Positions 7,975 through 17,909 of a DNA stretch of 64,000 nucleotides are shown piece by piece. The stretch is taken from NCBI RefSeq assembly GCF_009729415.1, contig NZ_MPKW01000026.1:41898-105897 (forward strand), given 5' to 3'. A program made the position numbers and the translations under genes. How positions within the stretch are numbered: position 1 is the first letter of the stretch; the number at the start of each line of letters is the position of its first letter. Source of the stretch: Mycolicibacterium sp. CBMA 234 (GTDB lineage Bacteria; Actinomycetota; Actinomycetes; Mycobacteriales; Mycobacteriaceae). Below the pieces are notes generated by a model. That model was not told where the DNA came from. It was given only the letters and a program-made list of their open reading frames with translations, and did no database searches.

Positions 7975-8412
7975 ATGACACAGAGCACACCAGCAGTGAC
8001 TCAGACCAATGCCGAGATCGTCGAAACATTCCTCTACGCCCTGCAGGCCACGGACATGGACACCTTGGAACGCCTGCTGGACGAGAACCTCGTCTACGAG
8101 AACGTCGGACTGCCCACCATCCGCGGTCGCGCCCGCGCCTTGAAGCTGTTCCGCCCCATGAAGAAGGGCCCCGTCGGTTTCGAGGTGAAGTTCCACCGCA
8201 TCGTCGGAGAAGGTTCGACGGTGCTCAACGAACGCACCGACGCCCTGGTCATCGGGCCGGTGCGCCTGCAGTTCTGGGTCTGCGGGGTGTTCGAAGTGCA
8301 CGACGGCCGGATCACGCTGTGGCGGGACTACTTCGACATGTTCGACATGGTCAAGGCCACGGTGCGCGGCCTGATCGGCGCCGCCATCCCGGCCCTGCGG
8401 CCCACCATGTAG
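7975..8412 (+). CDS. ephG: Limonene-1,2-epoxide hydrolase-like protein (EphG)
   Basis: This 145-residue protein is of the SnoaL/LEH alpha+beta cone fold, as expected for Rv2740 EphG. Seen are VETFLYALQATDMDTLERLLDE near the N-terminus, then NVGLPTIRGRARA and ITLWRDYFDMFD near the C-terminus; LEH enzymes use Asp-Arg-Asp, and Arg and Asp are present in the WRDYFD motif. M. tuberculosis EphG hydrolyses epoxides including cholesterol 5,6-oxide (family knowledge). The ATG at 7975 is preferred over upstream readings that are out of character for the family. Confidence 0.85.
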   Translation: MTQSTPAVTQTNAEIVETFLYALQATDMDTLERLLDENLVYENVGLPTIRGRARALKLFRPMKKGPVGFEVKFHRIVGEGSTVLNERTDALVIGPVRLQFWVCGVFEVHDGRITLWRDYFDMFDMVKATVRGLIGAAIPALRPTM

Positions 8413-8433
8413 CCAGCAGTAAAATTAGCGACC

Positions 8434-8874
8434 ATGGCCAACCAGAATCGCCCGAAGCCGAACGCCTGGCAGTACATCAAGTACAGCTACGGCGGTCGGC
8501 TACCCGACACGATGCGCGCCTGGGTGACCGAGGACCTCATCGGCGAGGGTGCAACGCTGCGGATCATCACGCGGATGTTCGTGCCGGCGTTCCTGATCCT
8601 GATCCCAGTCTGGTTCCTGCCCGAGCTACTCGGTGTCCACGGGTCAAACGACCTGGTCATCCGCCTCAGCGCGACAGTGCCCATCCTGATCCCGGTGATC
8701 TACTTTTCCCACGCGCTGAACAAGATCTGGCGCCGCCACATGCTGGTCAAGCACGGCATCGACCCGAAGCTCCTGGACGAGTCGCTGCGTCAGAAGAACG
8801 CCCACATCCACCGGGCTTACGAGGAGCGGTACGGCCGCCGCTCCGATGATGGCCCCGGGTCCACCACGATTTAG
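8434..8874 (+). CDS. DUF5313-like membrane protein
   Basis: This 146-residue protein starts MANQNRPKPNAWQYIKYSYGG. It has two membrane helices at about residues 46-66 and 80-100, and a basic, charged C-terminus from about 105 (NKIWRRHMLVKHGIDP). The WQYIKYSYGGRLP start and overall size resemble the mycobacterial DUF5313 family, whose role is unknown. It follows ephG by 21 bp in the same direction and may be co-transcribed. Confidence 0.65.
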   Translation: MANQNRPKPNAWQYIKYSYGGRLPDTMRAWVTEDLIGEGATLRIITRMFVPAFLILIPVWFLPELLGVHGSNDLVIRLSATVPILIPVIYFSHALNKIWRRHMLVKHGIDPKLLDESLRQKNAHIHRAYEERYGRRSDDGPGSTTI

Positions 8875-8898
8875 GTGTCGGGCCTGCTGAGCTAACCG

Positions 8899-9723
8899 TC
8901 AGGCCTGGCGCAGGCGTCCAAGTTCGTCGAAGGCCTGCGCCCAGGCGCTGAGCCGGTCGGTGGCCGCGACCAGTTCGCTGCGGTAACGCTGCTCAGACAT
9001 AGCCCGGGCAGAACCCGCGCCACTGCCCGCCGCTGATACCAATTGTGCTGCGGCGGTGGCGATGTCGGCGTACTGCCGCACCCCCGCATCGAGTTGCGCA
9101 GCGTATGCCTGAATCGTCGGGGCCAGATGGGCACGGGACTGCGGCACCGAGCTGGCCGCCCGCTCCATAGCGACCAATTCCCCGGCCGTACCGGCCAACG
9201 CGGCAGCCGACACATTGGCCGCGGCGGTTACCTCGGCGATCTCTGCTGCGGGCAGCAACTGGCCGCGCTGGATGACACTCAGCAGCGAGTACAGGCCGCG
9301 CTCCGCCGCGGCGAGCGTCTCCATGGGACGACGTGCCGCAGAGCCCCTGGGCGGCAGCAGCCGTGACATCCGGGCCGGCGGCAGCGGCTCACCGCGCAGC
9401 CAGCGGTAGCGCAGGAAACACAGGGTCGCGAGGAACGCGGCGCCACCGGCGATCGGTCCGGTGATGATGAGCACCCAGAACGGGGTGCTCCACGCGGCGA
9501 GCAGCGCCGTCAAGCCAATCCAGAAGGCGCTGGCACCGACGAAGAGCCAGCCCAGGCGCAGCGCCCAGCGCCGCTTGCGCAGCAGCCTGGCCCGCGGGTC
9601 GGCGGCCGCGCCCAGTCGCTGGGCCACGAAATCGGACACTTCGGCGGCGGTGTCGATGCTGCGTTGCAGGACCGCCTGCCAGCCCCGGGTCTCCCCGGGA
9701 CGGCCGGCTGACTGGGCGTTCAC
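8899..9723 (-). CDS. pspM: PspM, membrane partner of PspA
   Basis: This 274-residue, Ala-rich protein resembles Rv2743c. Two adjacent transmembrane segments lie at about residues 58-78 and 82-103, flanked by cytoplasmic regions, and the C-terminal half (about 140-270) is helical and likely coiled. In M. tuberculosis PspM tethers PspA at the membrane during envelope stress. A GTG start at 9723 lies 24 bp after the pspA stop, within the clgR-pspA-pspM operon. The next gene downstream is on the other strand, so a pspN equivalent is missing from the operon. Confidence 0.85.
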   Translation of the reverse strand: MNAQSAGRPGETRGWQAVLQRSIDTAAEVSDFVAQRLGAAADPRARLLRKRRWALRLGWLFVGASAFWIGLTALLAAWSTPFWVLIITGPIAGGAAFLATLCFLRYRWLRGEPLPPARMSRLLPPRGSAARRPMETLAAAERGLYSLLSVIQRGQLLPAAEIAEVTAAANVSAAALAGTAGELVAMERAASSVPQSRAHLAPTIQAYAAQLDAGVRQYADIATAAAQLVSAAGSGAGSARAMSEQRYRSELVAATDRLSAWAQAFDELGRLRQA

Positions 9724-9747
9724 CGCTGCCCCCTCACATCTCGAAAG

Positions 9748-10557
9748 TTACTGCGACAGCGGGTTTTCCGGCGCCGGGTTGACTGCCGGAGTCGCAGGAG
9801 TGGCGGGCGCGGCGGCCCCGCCGGCCGGCAGGGAGTTGCCCTGCATCGACGCCCGGATCTGCTCCAGGCGCGAATGCCCGGCCATCTGAACGCTGGCCTG
9901 CTGCACCTCCAGCATGCGGCCCTGAACCGAGTTCTGGGCCAGCTCCGCGGAGCCCATCGCGTTGGCGTAGCGCCGCTCGATCTTGTCGCGCACCTCGTCG
10001 AGGCTGGGCGTGTTGCCAGGCGCGGCGATCTCGGACATTGAGCGCAGCGAGGCGCTGACCTGCTCCTGCATCTTGGCCTGCTCGAGCTGCGACAGCAGCT
10101 TGGTGCGCTCGGCGATCTTCTGCTGCAGCACCATGGCGTTCTGTTCGACGGCCTTCTTGGCCTGCGTGGCGGCCTGCAGCGATTGGTCGTGCAGACCCTT
10201 GAGGTCCTCGACGCTCTGCTCGGCGGTCACCAGCTGGGCGGCGAAAGCCTCGGCGGCGTTGTTGTACTCGGTGGCCTTGGCGACGTCACCGGTCGACGTG
10301 GCCTGGTCGGCCAGGGTCAGGGCCTGGCGGACGTTGGCCTGCAGCTTCTCGATGTCGGCGAGCTGACGGCTCAGGCGCATCTCCAGCTGCCGCTGGTTAC
10401 CGATGACCGATGCGGCCTGCTGGGTCAGGGCCTGGTGCTGGCGCTGGGCTTCCTCGATGGCCTGCTGAATCTGCACTTTGGGGTCGGCGTACTCGTCAAC
10501 CTTGGAGCTGAACAGCGCCATGAGGTACTTCCACGCCTTGGTGAACGGGTTCGCCAT
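9748..10557 (-). CDS. pspA: PspA/IM30 phage-shock protein
   Basis: PspA is a peripheral, membrane-stabilising ESCRT-III-like protein. The 269 residues start MANPFTKAWKYLMALFSSKV, with an amphipathic N-terminal helix, followed by long coiled coils (about residues 25-220) rich in Gln/Ala, such as QQAIEEAQRQHQALTQQ. A Pro/Ala-rich tail follows (about 245-269). I chose the ATG at 10557, matching the 270-residue M. tuberculosis protein; a longer in-frame reading adds 20 unlikely residues. It is second in the clgR operon and expected to rise under SigE/ClgR control. Confidence 0.93.
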   Translation of the reverse strand: MANPFTKAWKYLMALFSSKVDEYADPKVQIQQAIEEAQRQHQALTQQAASVIGNQRQLEMRLSRQLADIEKLQANVRQALTLADQATSTGDVAKATEYNNAAEAFAAQLVTAEQSVEDLKGLHDQSLQAATQAKKAVEQNAMVLQQKIAERTKLLSQLEQAKMQEQVSASLRSMSEIAAPGNTPSLDEVRDKIERRYANAMGSAELAQNSVQGRMLEVQQASVQMAGHSRLEQIRASMQGNSLPAGGAAAPATPATPAVNPAPENPLSQ

Positions 10558-10710
10558 GAGATCGGTCCGCCTTCGTGTCGTTCGTGATTCGGGATCGGTT
10601 GTCTGGTCGCCGGCCACCGCGGTGCCAGCGCGTCTACAGCCAACCTAGTGGGTCTGGACAGCCGGATGCAGCCCGCATGCAGGATTGCGGCGCAGCGGTG
10701 GGTACAGCGG

Positions 10711-11034
10711 TCAGGCGACTGCCATGGCGAGATGCTGCGGGATGACGACCTTGGTCGCCACGTCGATGTTGGCCAGGGTGCGGTCGGCCTCAGCGAGCTC
10801 GGTGTGCAGCATCTGCTCAGCCGCGTTGGCCAGTACCTGCGACAAGGGCACATCGAGCGCACCGCAGATGGCGCCGAGCAATTCGCTCGACGGCTCCTTA
10901 CGGCCCCGCTCAACCTCGGACAGGTAGCCCAAGCTCACCCGTGCACCGTCGGACACCTCACGCAGCGTGCGCCCCTGCCCGGTACGGGCCTGACGCAGCA
11001 CGTCGCCGATGACCTCACGCAACAATGTCGTCAT
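10711..11034 (-). CDS. clgR: ClgR, Xre-type activator of clp and psp genes
   Basis: This 107-residue protein has an N-terminal helix-turn-helix (about residues 8-65) that includes LREVIGDVLRQARTGQGRTL, then VSLGYLSEVERGRKEPS. It ends LAMAVA, an AxA-type tail like that of Clp substrates; ClgR homologues are known to be degraded by ClpP proteases. ClgR activates clpP1P2, clpC1 and its own operon. A SigE-type promoter lies 77 bp upstream. First gene of clgR-pspA-pspM. Confidence 0.93.
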   Translation of the reverse strand: MTTLLREVIGDVLRQARTGQGRTLREVSDGARVSLGYLSEVERGRKEPSSELLGAICGALDVPLSQVLANAAEQMLHTELAEADRTLANIDVATKVVIPQHLAMAVA

Positions 11035-11110
11035 CGCGTTTCCCCTTCAGCCTGAGTAACAGCCGCGCAGCCCGGCCGGACCACCCGTTCTACACGGTCT
11101 TGTAGGCACC

Positions 11111-11138
11111 AACGCGGCGACGTACCGCTTTGGTTCCC
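11111..11138 (-). promoter_or_regulatory. SigE-type promoter for clgR-pspA-pspM
   Basis: On the minus strand GGGAACC (11138-11132) is followed, after 17 bases, by CGTT (11114-11111). This fits the mycobacterial SigE consensus GGGAAC-N16-18-CGTT. It lies 77 bp upstream of the clgR ATG, as expected from the known SigE control of clgR. Confidence 0.75.
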
Positions 11139-11150
11139 GGACGGGACGAA

Positions 11151-11759
11151 TCAGGGGCGACGAACCGCGGAGACGGCGTAATCGATGCCGGTCAGCACGG
11201 TCAGCACGACCGCGCTGCCCATGAACACCCACGCCGACGTCGTCAGCCAGTGGATTTTCCACTCGGCCAACGGCAGGACAAACAGGCCGATGGCCACGGC
11301 CTGCACCAAGGTCTTGAGCTTGCCGCCGCGGCTGGCCGGAATGACACCGCGCCGGATCACCGCGAAGCGCAACAGCGTGACCGCAAGTTCCCGGATCAGG
11401 ATGACGATGGTGATCCACCACCACAGGTCCCCGAGCATCGACAGACCGATCAGTGCCGACCCGATCAGGGCCTTGTCGGCGATCGGATCGGCCAGCTTCC
11501 CGAACTCGGTCACCATGTCGAAATTGCGGGCGATCTCGCCGTCGAACCGGTCGGTGATGACCGCGACTGCGAAGATGACGAAAGCCGCGATGCGCCAACG
11601 CGTTTCGTGACCGTCCCCAACAAAGAGGGCTGCCAGGAACACCGGGACCAGCACAATGCGCAGGACGGTCAGCAGATTGGCGATGTTCGCCACACCGGCG
11701 CGCGATGCGCGTGGATCGGTATCTGACTGGCCTGACACCGACACAGGATATCCGGTCAC
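11151..11759 (-). CDS. pgsA3: CDP-alcohol phosphatidyltransferase PgsA3-like
   Basis: This membrane enzyme has 202 residues. The CDP-alcohol signature spans about residues 69-91: DRFDGEIAR, eight residues, then GKLADPIAD, fitting D-x2-DG-x2-AR-x8-G-x3-D-x3-D with all Asp present. Hydrophobic helices surround it. The class makes phosphatidylglycerol phosphate; M. tuberculosis carries several paralogues, and this one matches the Rv2746c context. It is divergent from argA with a 34-bp gap. A start slightly further downstream is possible. Confidence 0.88.
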   Translation of the reverse strand: MTGYPVSVSGQSDTDPRASRAGVANIANLLTVLRIVLVPVFLAALFVGDGHETRWRIAAFVIFAVAVITDRFDGEIARNFDMVTEFGKLADPIADKALIGSALIGLSMLGDLWWWITIVILIRELAVTLLRFAVIRRGVIPASRGGKLKTLVQAVAIGLFVLPLAEWKIHWLTTSAWVFMGSAVVLTVLTGIDYAVSAVRRP

Positions 11760-11793
11760 CTACCGGGCGATACGCAGCCGATACCCTCCACGT

Positions 11794-12315
11794 GTGAGCG
11801 ACGCACCGAAACCCGCCACCACCGGGCTGGCGATTCGCCGCGCCCGGACGTCCGATGTGCCCGGAATCAAGGCGCTCGTGGACATCTACTCGGGAAAGAT
11901 CCTGCTCGAGAAGAACTTGGTGACCCTCTATGAGGCGGTCCAAGAGTTCTGGGTGGCCGACCTGGACGGTGAGATCGTCGGCTGCGGGGCGCTGCACGTG
12001 CTGTGGGCCGACCTCGGCGAGGTGCGTACCGTCGCAGCTCATCCCAAAGTGCGCGGCATGGGTGTCGGACATGCGGTGGTGGCACGGCTGCTCGACGTGG
12101 CGCGCGAGCTGGAGCTGCAGCGGGTGTTCGTGCTGACGTTCGAGATCGACTTCTTCACCCGGCACGGCTTCAAGGAGATCGAAGGCACACCAGTGACCGC
12201 CGAGGTGTACGAGGAGATGTGCCGGTCCTACGACACCGGTGTGGCGGAGTTCCTGGACCTCTCGTACGTCAAACCCAACACCCTGGGCAACACCCGGATG
12301 CTGGTCACGTTGTGA
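11794..12315 (+). CDS. argA: N-acetylglutamate synthase ArgA (GNAT)
   Basis: This 173-residue GNAT acetyltransferase matches the short actinobacterial ArgA (Rv2747), which starts arginine synthesis by acetylating L-glutamate. Motifs include KILLEKNLVTLYEAVQEFWV near residue 35 and the acetyl-CoA loop VRGMGVGHAVV (about 87-97). RVFVLTFEIDFFTRHGF and DLSYVKPNTLGNTRML follow towards the C-terminus. I chose the GTG at 11794 because homology starts at IRRARTSDVP shortly after; an upstream in-frame start would run back through the divergent pgsA3 start. Confidence 0.92.
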   Translation: MSDAPKPATTGLAIRRARTSDVPGIKALVDIYSGKILLEKNLVTLYEAVQEFWVADLDGEIVGCGALHVLWADLGEVRTVAAHPKVRGMGVGHAVVARLLDVARELELQRVFVLTFEIDFFTRHGFKEIEGTPVTAEVYEEMCRSYDTGVAEFLDLSYVKPNTLGNTRMLVTL

Positions 12316-12356
12316 GGCGCGCCCTCGCGATCAAGGCGACCCTTGCCCGGTAGCCG

Positions 12357-12875
12357 CTAGTCAGCGGCATCGGTCGAGGCGGCCCGGCGCGCGACAATCC
12401 GGTCCCGCATGTCCATGATCGCGGCCCTCCGGCGGGACCGGCCACCACGACCGAACGACGGCAGCGTCGGGATCACGTCGATCTTGTCCGATACCCCGAT
12501 CATCAACTCGGCGATTTCCAGAACCAGTTCGTTCAGCTCGTCGACCTGCTGGCCCATCGCCATGAACGCGCTCAGCGACTCCAGGACCACCCGCGCCACC
12601 AGCACGATCGCCACGCAGGTGACCGGGCCGGCGAGGACCAACCAGAACACGCCGAGCAGCGCAGACAGCTCGAACGCCACGACGGCGCCCGCCACATACA
12701 GAACCGCCGCACCGGCGATGACGAGCCCGTACAACAGCGGAACCACGTGCTGCGCCGTCGACTTCCGGAATCCGAAGTCGGTGAACGCGGCCAGCGCAGG
12801 CCAGCTGCGGCCCCCGGTTTCGAACTCGCTGTCGAGCTCGGCTGCCGACTCAGAGCTGGGCGAAATGTCAACCAC
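12357..12875 (-). CDS. DUF4282-like membrane protein
   Basis: This 172-residue protein has FTDFGFRKSTAQHVVPLLYGL (about residues 31-51) leading into two transmembrane helices (about 48-70 and 74-98), a pattern I associate with DUF4282. A basic tail follows (GRGGRSRRRAAIMDMRDR). The GTG start at 12875 is supported by AGGAGG at 12883-12888, seven bases upstream. It is downstream of ftsK on the same strand but separated by 156 bp with a strong palindrome, so it probably has its own promoter. Function unknown. Confidence 0.7.
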   Translation of the reverse strand: MVDISPSSESAAELDSEFETGGRSWPALAAFTDFGFRKSTAQHVVPLLYGLVIAGAAVLYVAGAVVAFELSALLGVFWLVLAGPVTCVAIVLVARVVLESLSAFMAMGQQVDELNELVLEIAELMIGVSDKIDVIPTLPSFGRGGRSRRRAAIMDMRDRIVARRAASTDAAD

Positions 12876-12945
12876 GGCAAAGCCTCCTTAGGAGTCCAGC
12901 CTCCCACAGTCGGCGCCGACCGCCAGTCACCCAACGTTGTTATCC

Positions 12946-12965
12946 CTGCCACCGGCCGGTGGCAG
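12946..12965. terminator. 20-bp perfect palindrome between ftsK and DUF4282 gene
   Basis: CTGCCACCGG followed directly by CCGGTGGCAG forms a perfect palindrome, 67 bp beyond the ftsK stop. In RNA it would fold into a GC-rich hairpin. No T-run follows on the minus strand, so it is either a mycobacterial-type terminator for ftsK or a protein-binding site. Confidence 0.45.
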
Positions 12966-13031
12966 TGTTATCCAGGTAACACCGGCGTGCGCCCCTGCAT
13001 TTTCCTGCCTTCACGGCCGGATCACTGCAGG

Positions 13032-15710
<2,679 letters not shown>

Positions 15711-15893
15711 GGCTGCCAGCCTAGTCGCAGTTACCCCATCTGCACCATCTACCACACACGTAACGCTTAGGTCACGACCCACGACGCATATCCGCTGGTC
15801 ATCAGCCGGTGGGAGCCAGGTCACACCCCGTCCAGAGTCCCGGTCTAACGTGGACACCTGTCTAGTCCGTTGCTCAAAGAGGAGTCCGCGTTC

Positions 15894-16211
15894 ATGCCCG
15901 TCGTTGTCGTCGCCACCATGAAAGCCAAGCCCGAGTCCGTGGATCTGGTCCGCGCTGCGTGCCTCGAGGCCGTCGAGACTGTGCACGGCGAACCCGGTTG
16001 TGAGCTCTACTCGCTGCACGAGGCCGAAGGCGGCACGTTCGTCTTCGTCGAGCAGTGGGCCGACGCCGACGCCATCAAGACCCACAGCACGGCTCCGGCG
16101 ATCGGCAAGTTGTTCGGCACGGTCGGCGAACACCTCGACGGCGCCCCTGACATCAAGATGCTCGCTCCCGTGGTCGCCGGTGATCCGACGAAGGGACAAC
16201 TCCGTGGGTGA
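15894..16211 (+). CDS. ABM-family (antibiotic biosynthesis monooxygenase-like) protein
   Basis: This 105-residue ferredoxin-like alpha/beta protein corresponds to Rv2749. MPVVVVATMKAKPESVD opens the fold, and CLEAVETVHGEPGCELYSL and FVFVEQWADADAIKTH are typical of the ABM superfamily. Some members are cofactorless monooxygenases and others are structural, so the reaction is uncertain. AGAGGAG (15878-15884) supports the ATG at 15894. Its stop overlaps the start of the next SDR by 8 bp, so the two are coupled. Confidence 0.85.
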   Translation: MPVVVVATMKAKPESVDLVRAACLEAVETVHGEPGCELYSLHEAEGGTFVFVEQWADADAIKTHSTAPAIGKLFGTVGEHLDGAPDIKMLAPVVAGDPTKGQLRG

Positions 16212-17031
16212 GCTGAGCGGCAAGGTCGCCTTCATCACCGGCGCGGCCCGCGGTCAGGGCCGCGCCCATGCGGTGAAGCTGTCGTCGATGGGCGCCGACA
16301 TCATCGCCGTCGACCTGTGCGACCAGATCGCCTCGGTCCCCTACCCCATGGCCACCCCCGACGACCTGGCCGCAACGGTCAAGCTGGTCGAGGACACCGG
16401 CGCGAAGATCGTCGCGCAGCAGGCCGACGTCCGCGACCGCGACGCCCTCAAGTCCGCGCTCAAGGCCGGCGTCGAAGAACTCGGCGGGCGGCTGGACATC
16501 GTGGTCGCCAACGCCGGAATCGCGCCAATGGGCGGCGACGACGCCTGGCAGGACGTCATCGACGTCAACCTGACCGGCGTCTACCACACGTTGGACGTGT
16601 CAATGCGGCCCATGGTCAAGGCCGGCAACGGCGGATCGATCGTGCTGACCAGCTCGGTGGCCGGCCTGGTCGGCCTGGCTTCCCCGATAGCCGGGTCGCT
16701 GGGCTACACCGCCGCCAAGCACGGGATCGTCGGACTGATGCGGTCCTATGCGAATCTGCTTGCCTCGCAAAATATCCGGGTCAACTCGGTACATCCGGCC
16801 GGGGTGAACACCCCGATGATCGACAACGAGTTCCTCCGGAACTGGCTGGCCGACTTGACCAAGAACCCGGAAACCGCCGCGATGGCCCCGGATCTGACCA
16901 ACGCCATGCCGGTGCAGACGCTCGAAGCCGAGGACATCGCGAACGCGGTGGCCTGGTTGGTGTCCGACGGTGCGCGGTACGTCACCGGAGTGGCGCTGCC
17001 GGTGGATGCCGGATTCGTGAACAAGCGCTGA
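16204..17031 (+). CDS. Mycofactocin-coupled-type SDR oxidoreductase
   Basis: This 275-residue SDR corresponds to Rv2750. It has TGAARGQG (about residues 12-19), NAG (about 98-100), the catalytic Ser region (TSSVAGL) and YTAAK. A family-specific insert after the second strand reads CDQIASVPYPMATPDDLAATV; this insert marks the mycofactocin-dependent SDR group, whose NAD is bound non-exchangeably and recycled via the peptide cofactor mycofactocin (family knowledge). A GTG start at 16204 overlaps the monooxygenase stop. Substrate unknown, probably an alcohol. Confidence 0.85.
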   Translation: MGELSGKVAFITGAARGQGRAHAVKLSSMGADIIAVDLCDQIASVPYPMATPDDLAATVKLVEDTGAKIVAQQADVRDRDALKSALKAGVEELGGRLDIVVANAGIAPMGGDDAWQDVIDVNLTGVYHTLDVSMRPMVKAGNGGSIVLTSSVAGLVGLASPIAGSLGYTAAKHGIVGLMRSYANLLASQNIRVNSVHPAGVNTPMIDNEFLRNWLADLTKNPETAAMAPDLTNAMPVQTLEAEDIANAVAWLVSDGARYVTGVALPVDAGFVNKR

Positions 17032-17032
17032 C

Positions 17033-17905
17033 ATGGCCCGGAACGCGGCAGCACAGACGGCTTTCGGGCCGATGGTGCTCGCCGCGATCGAACACCATGA
17101 GCCGCCAGGGCGTCGTCTCGTCGACGACGACCTGGCGGTTTCTTTTCTGCCGCGCAGCCTGCAGGCCCTGGTCGCCGCCACCCGGTGGTCTCCCGCGCGG
17201 CGCGCCATCATCGCCGCATCGGAGCGGTCAGCCACCGGCATGTGGGCGACCATGGCCTGCCGTAAGCGCTACGCCGACGACAACCTGTTCTCTGTTCTCG
17301 ACGCCATCGATGCCGTCGTGGTGCTGGGCGCCGGCTTGGATACCCGGGGTTGCCGGCTGGCGCGCCGCAGTGACATCCCGGTGTTCGAGGTAGACCAGCC
17401 GATCAATATCGAGCGCAAACGGGCCGTGCTGCACCGGGTTTTCGGCACTCCCCCACCGTCGGTGCATCTGGTTGCCGTCGACTTCGAGCGCGACGACCTG
17501 ATGGCCACGCTGGCGGCACACGGATACCGGCACGATGCCCGCACGTTCTTCATCTGGGAGGGCGTCACGCAGTACCTCACTGCCGAAGCGGTGAACGCCA
17601 CCTTCGAGCAGTTGCGCTCCGCGGCCACCGGCAGCCGGCTCGACTTCACCTATGTGCAGCGCGATTTCATCGATGGGGTGGACATCTCCGCCGCGCCGTC
17701 GCTGTATCGCAACTTCCGCGAGCGCAGTCAGGTCTGGAAATTCGGACTACGCCCCGACGAGATCGAAGGCTTCCTCGACGGCTACGGCTGGCGACTTCTC
17801 GACCAACTGGGACCTGACCAGGTGCGTGACCGGTACGTGCGGCCAACCGGTCGCACGTTGCCCACTTCCAACCTGGAATGGTCGGTTCTGGCTGAAAAGC
17901 GCTAG
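17033..17905 (+). CDS. SAM-dependent methyltransferase, LCM/TIGR00027-like
   Basis: This 290-residue protein corresponds to Rv2751. The SAM-binding loop is seen as VVLGAGLDTRGCRL (about residues 98-111); a later acidic FEVDQP binds the ribose, and FFIWEGVTQYL is a family hallmark. Such leucine-carboxymethyltransferase-like enzymes are numerous in mycobacteria and mostly without known substrate. The ATG lies 1 bp after the SDR stop, forming the third gene of a coupled operon. The C-terminus ends 4 bp before the convergent rnj stop. Confidence 0.83.
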   Translation: MARNAAAQTAFGPMVLAAIEHHEPPGRRLVDDDLAVSFLPRSLQALVAATRWSPARRAIIAASERSATGMWATMACRKRYADDNLFSVLDAIDAVVVLGAGLDTRGCRLARRSDIPVFEVDQPINIERKRAVLHRVFGTPPPSVHLVAVDFERDDLMATLAAHGYRHDARTFFIWEGVTQYLTAEAVNATFEQLRSAATGSRLDFTYVQRDFIDGVDISAAPSLYRNFRERSQVWKFGLRPDEIEGFLDGYGWRLLDQLGPDQVRDRYVRPTGRTLPTSNLEWSVLAEKR

Positions 17906-17909
17906 CCTG

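Noticed and set aside
15711..16238. A longer FtsK start near 16238
   Set aside because: The upstream part is antisense to the monooxygenase gene at 15894, and the M. tuberculosis length agrees with a start at 15710.
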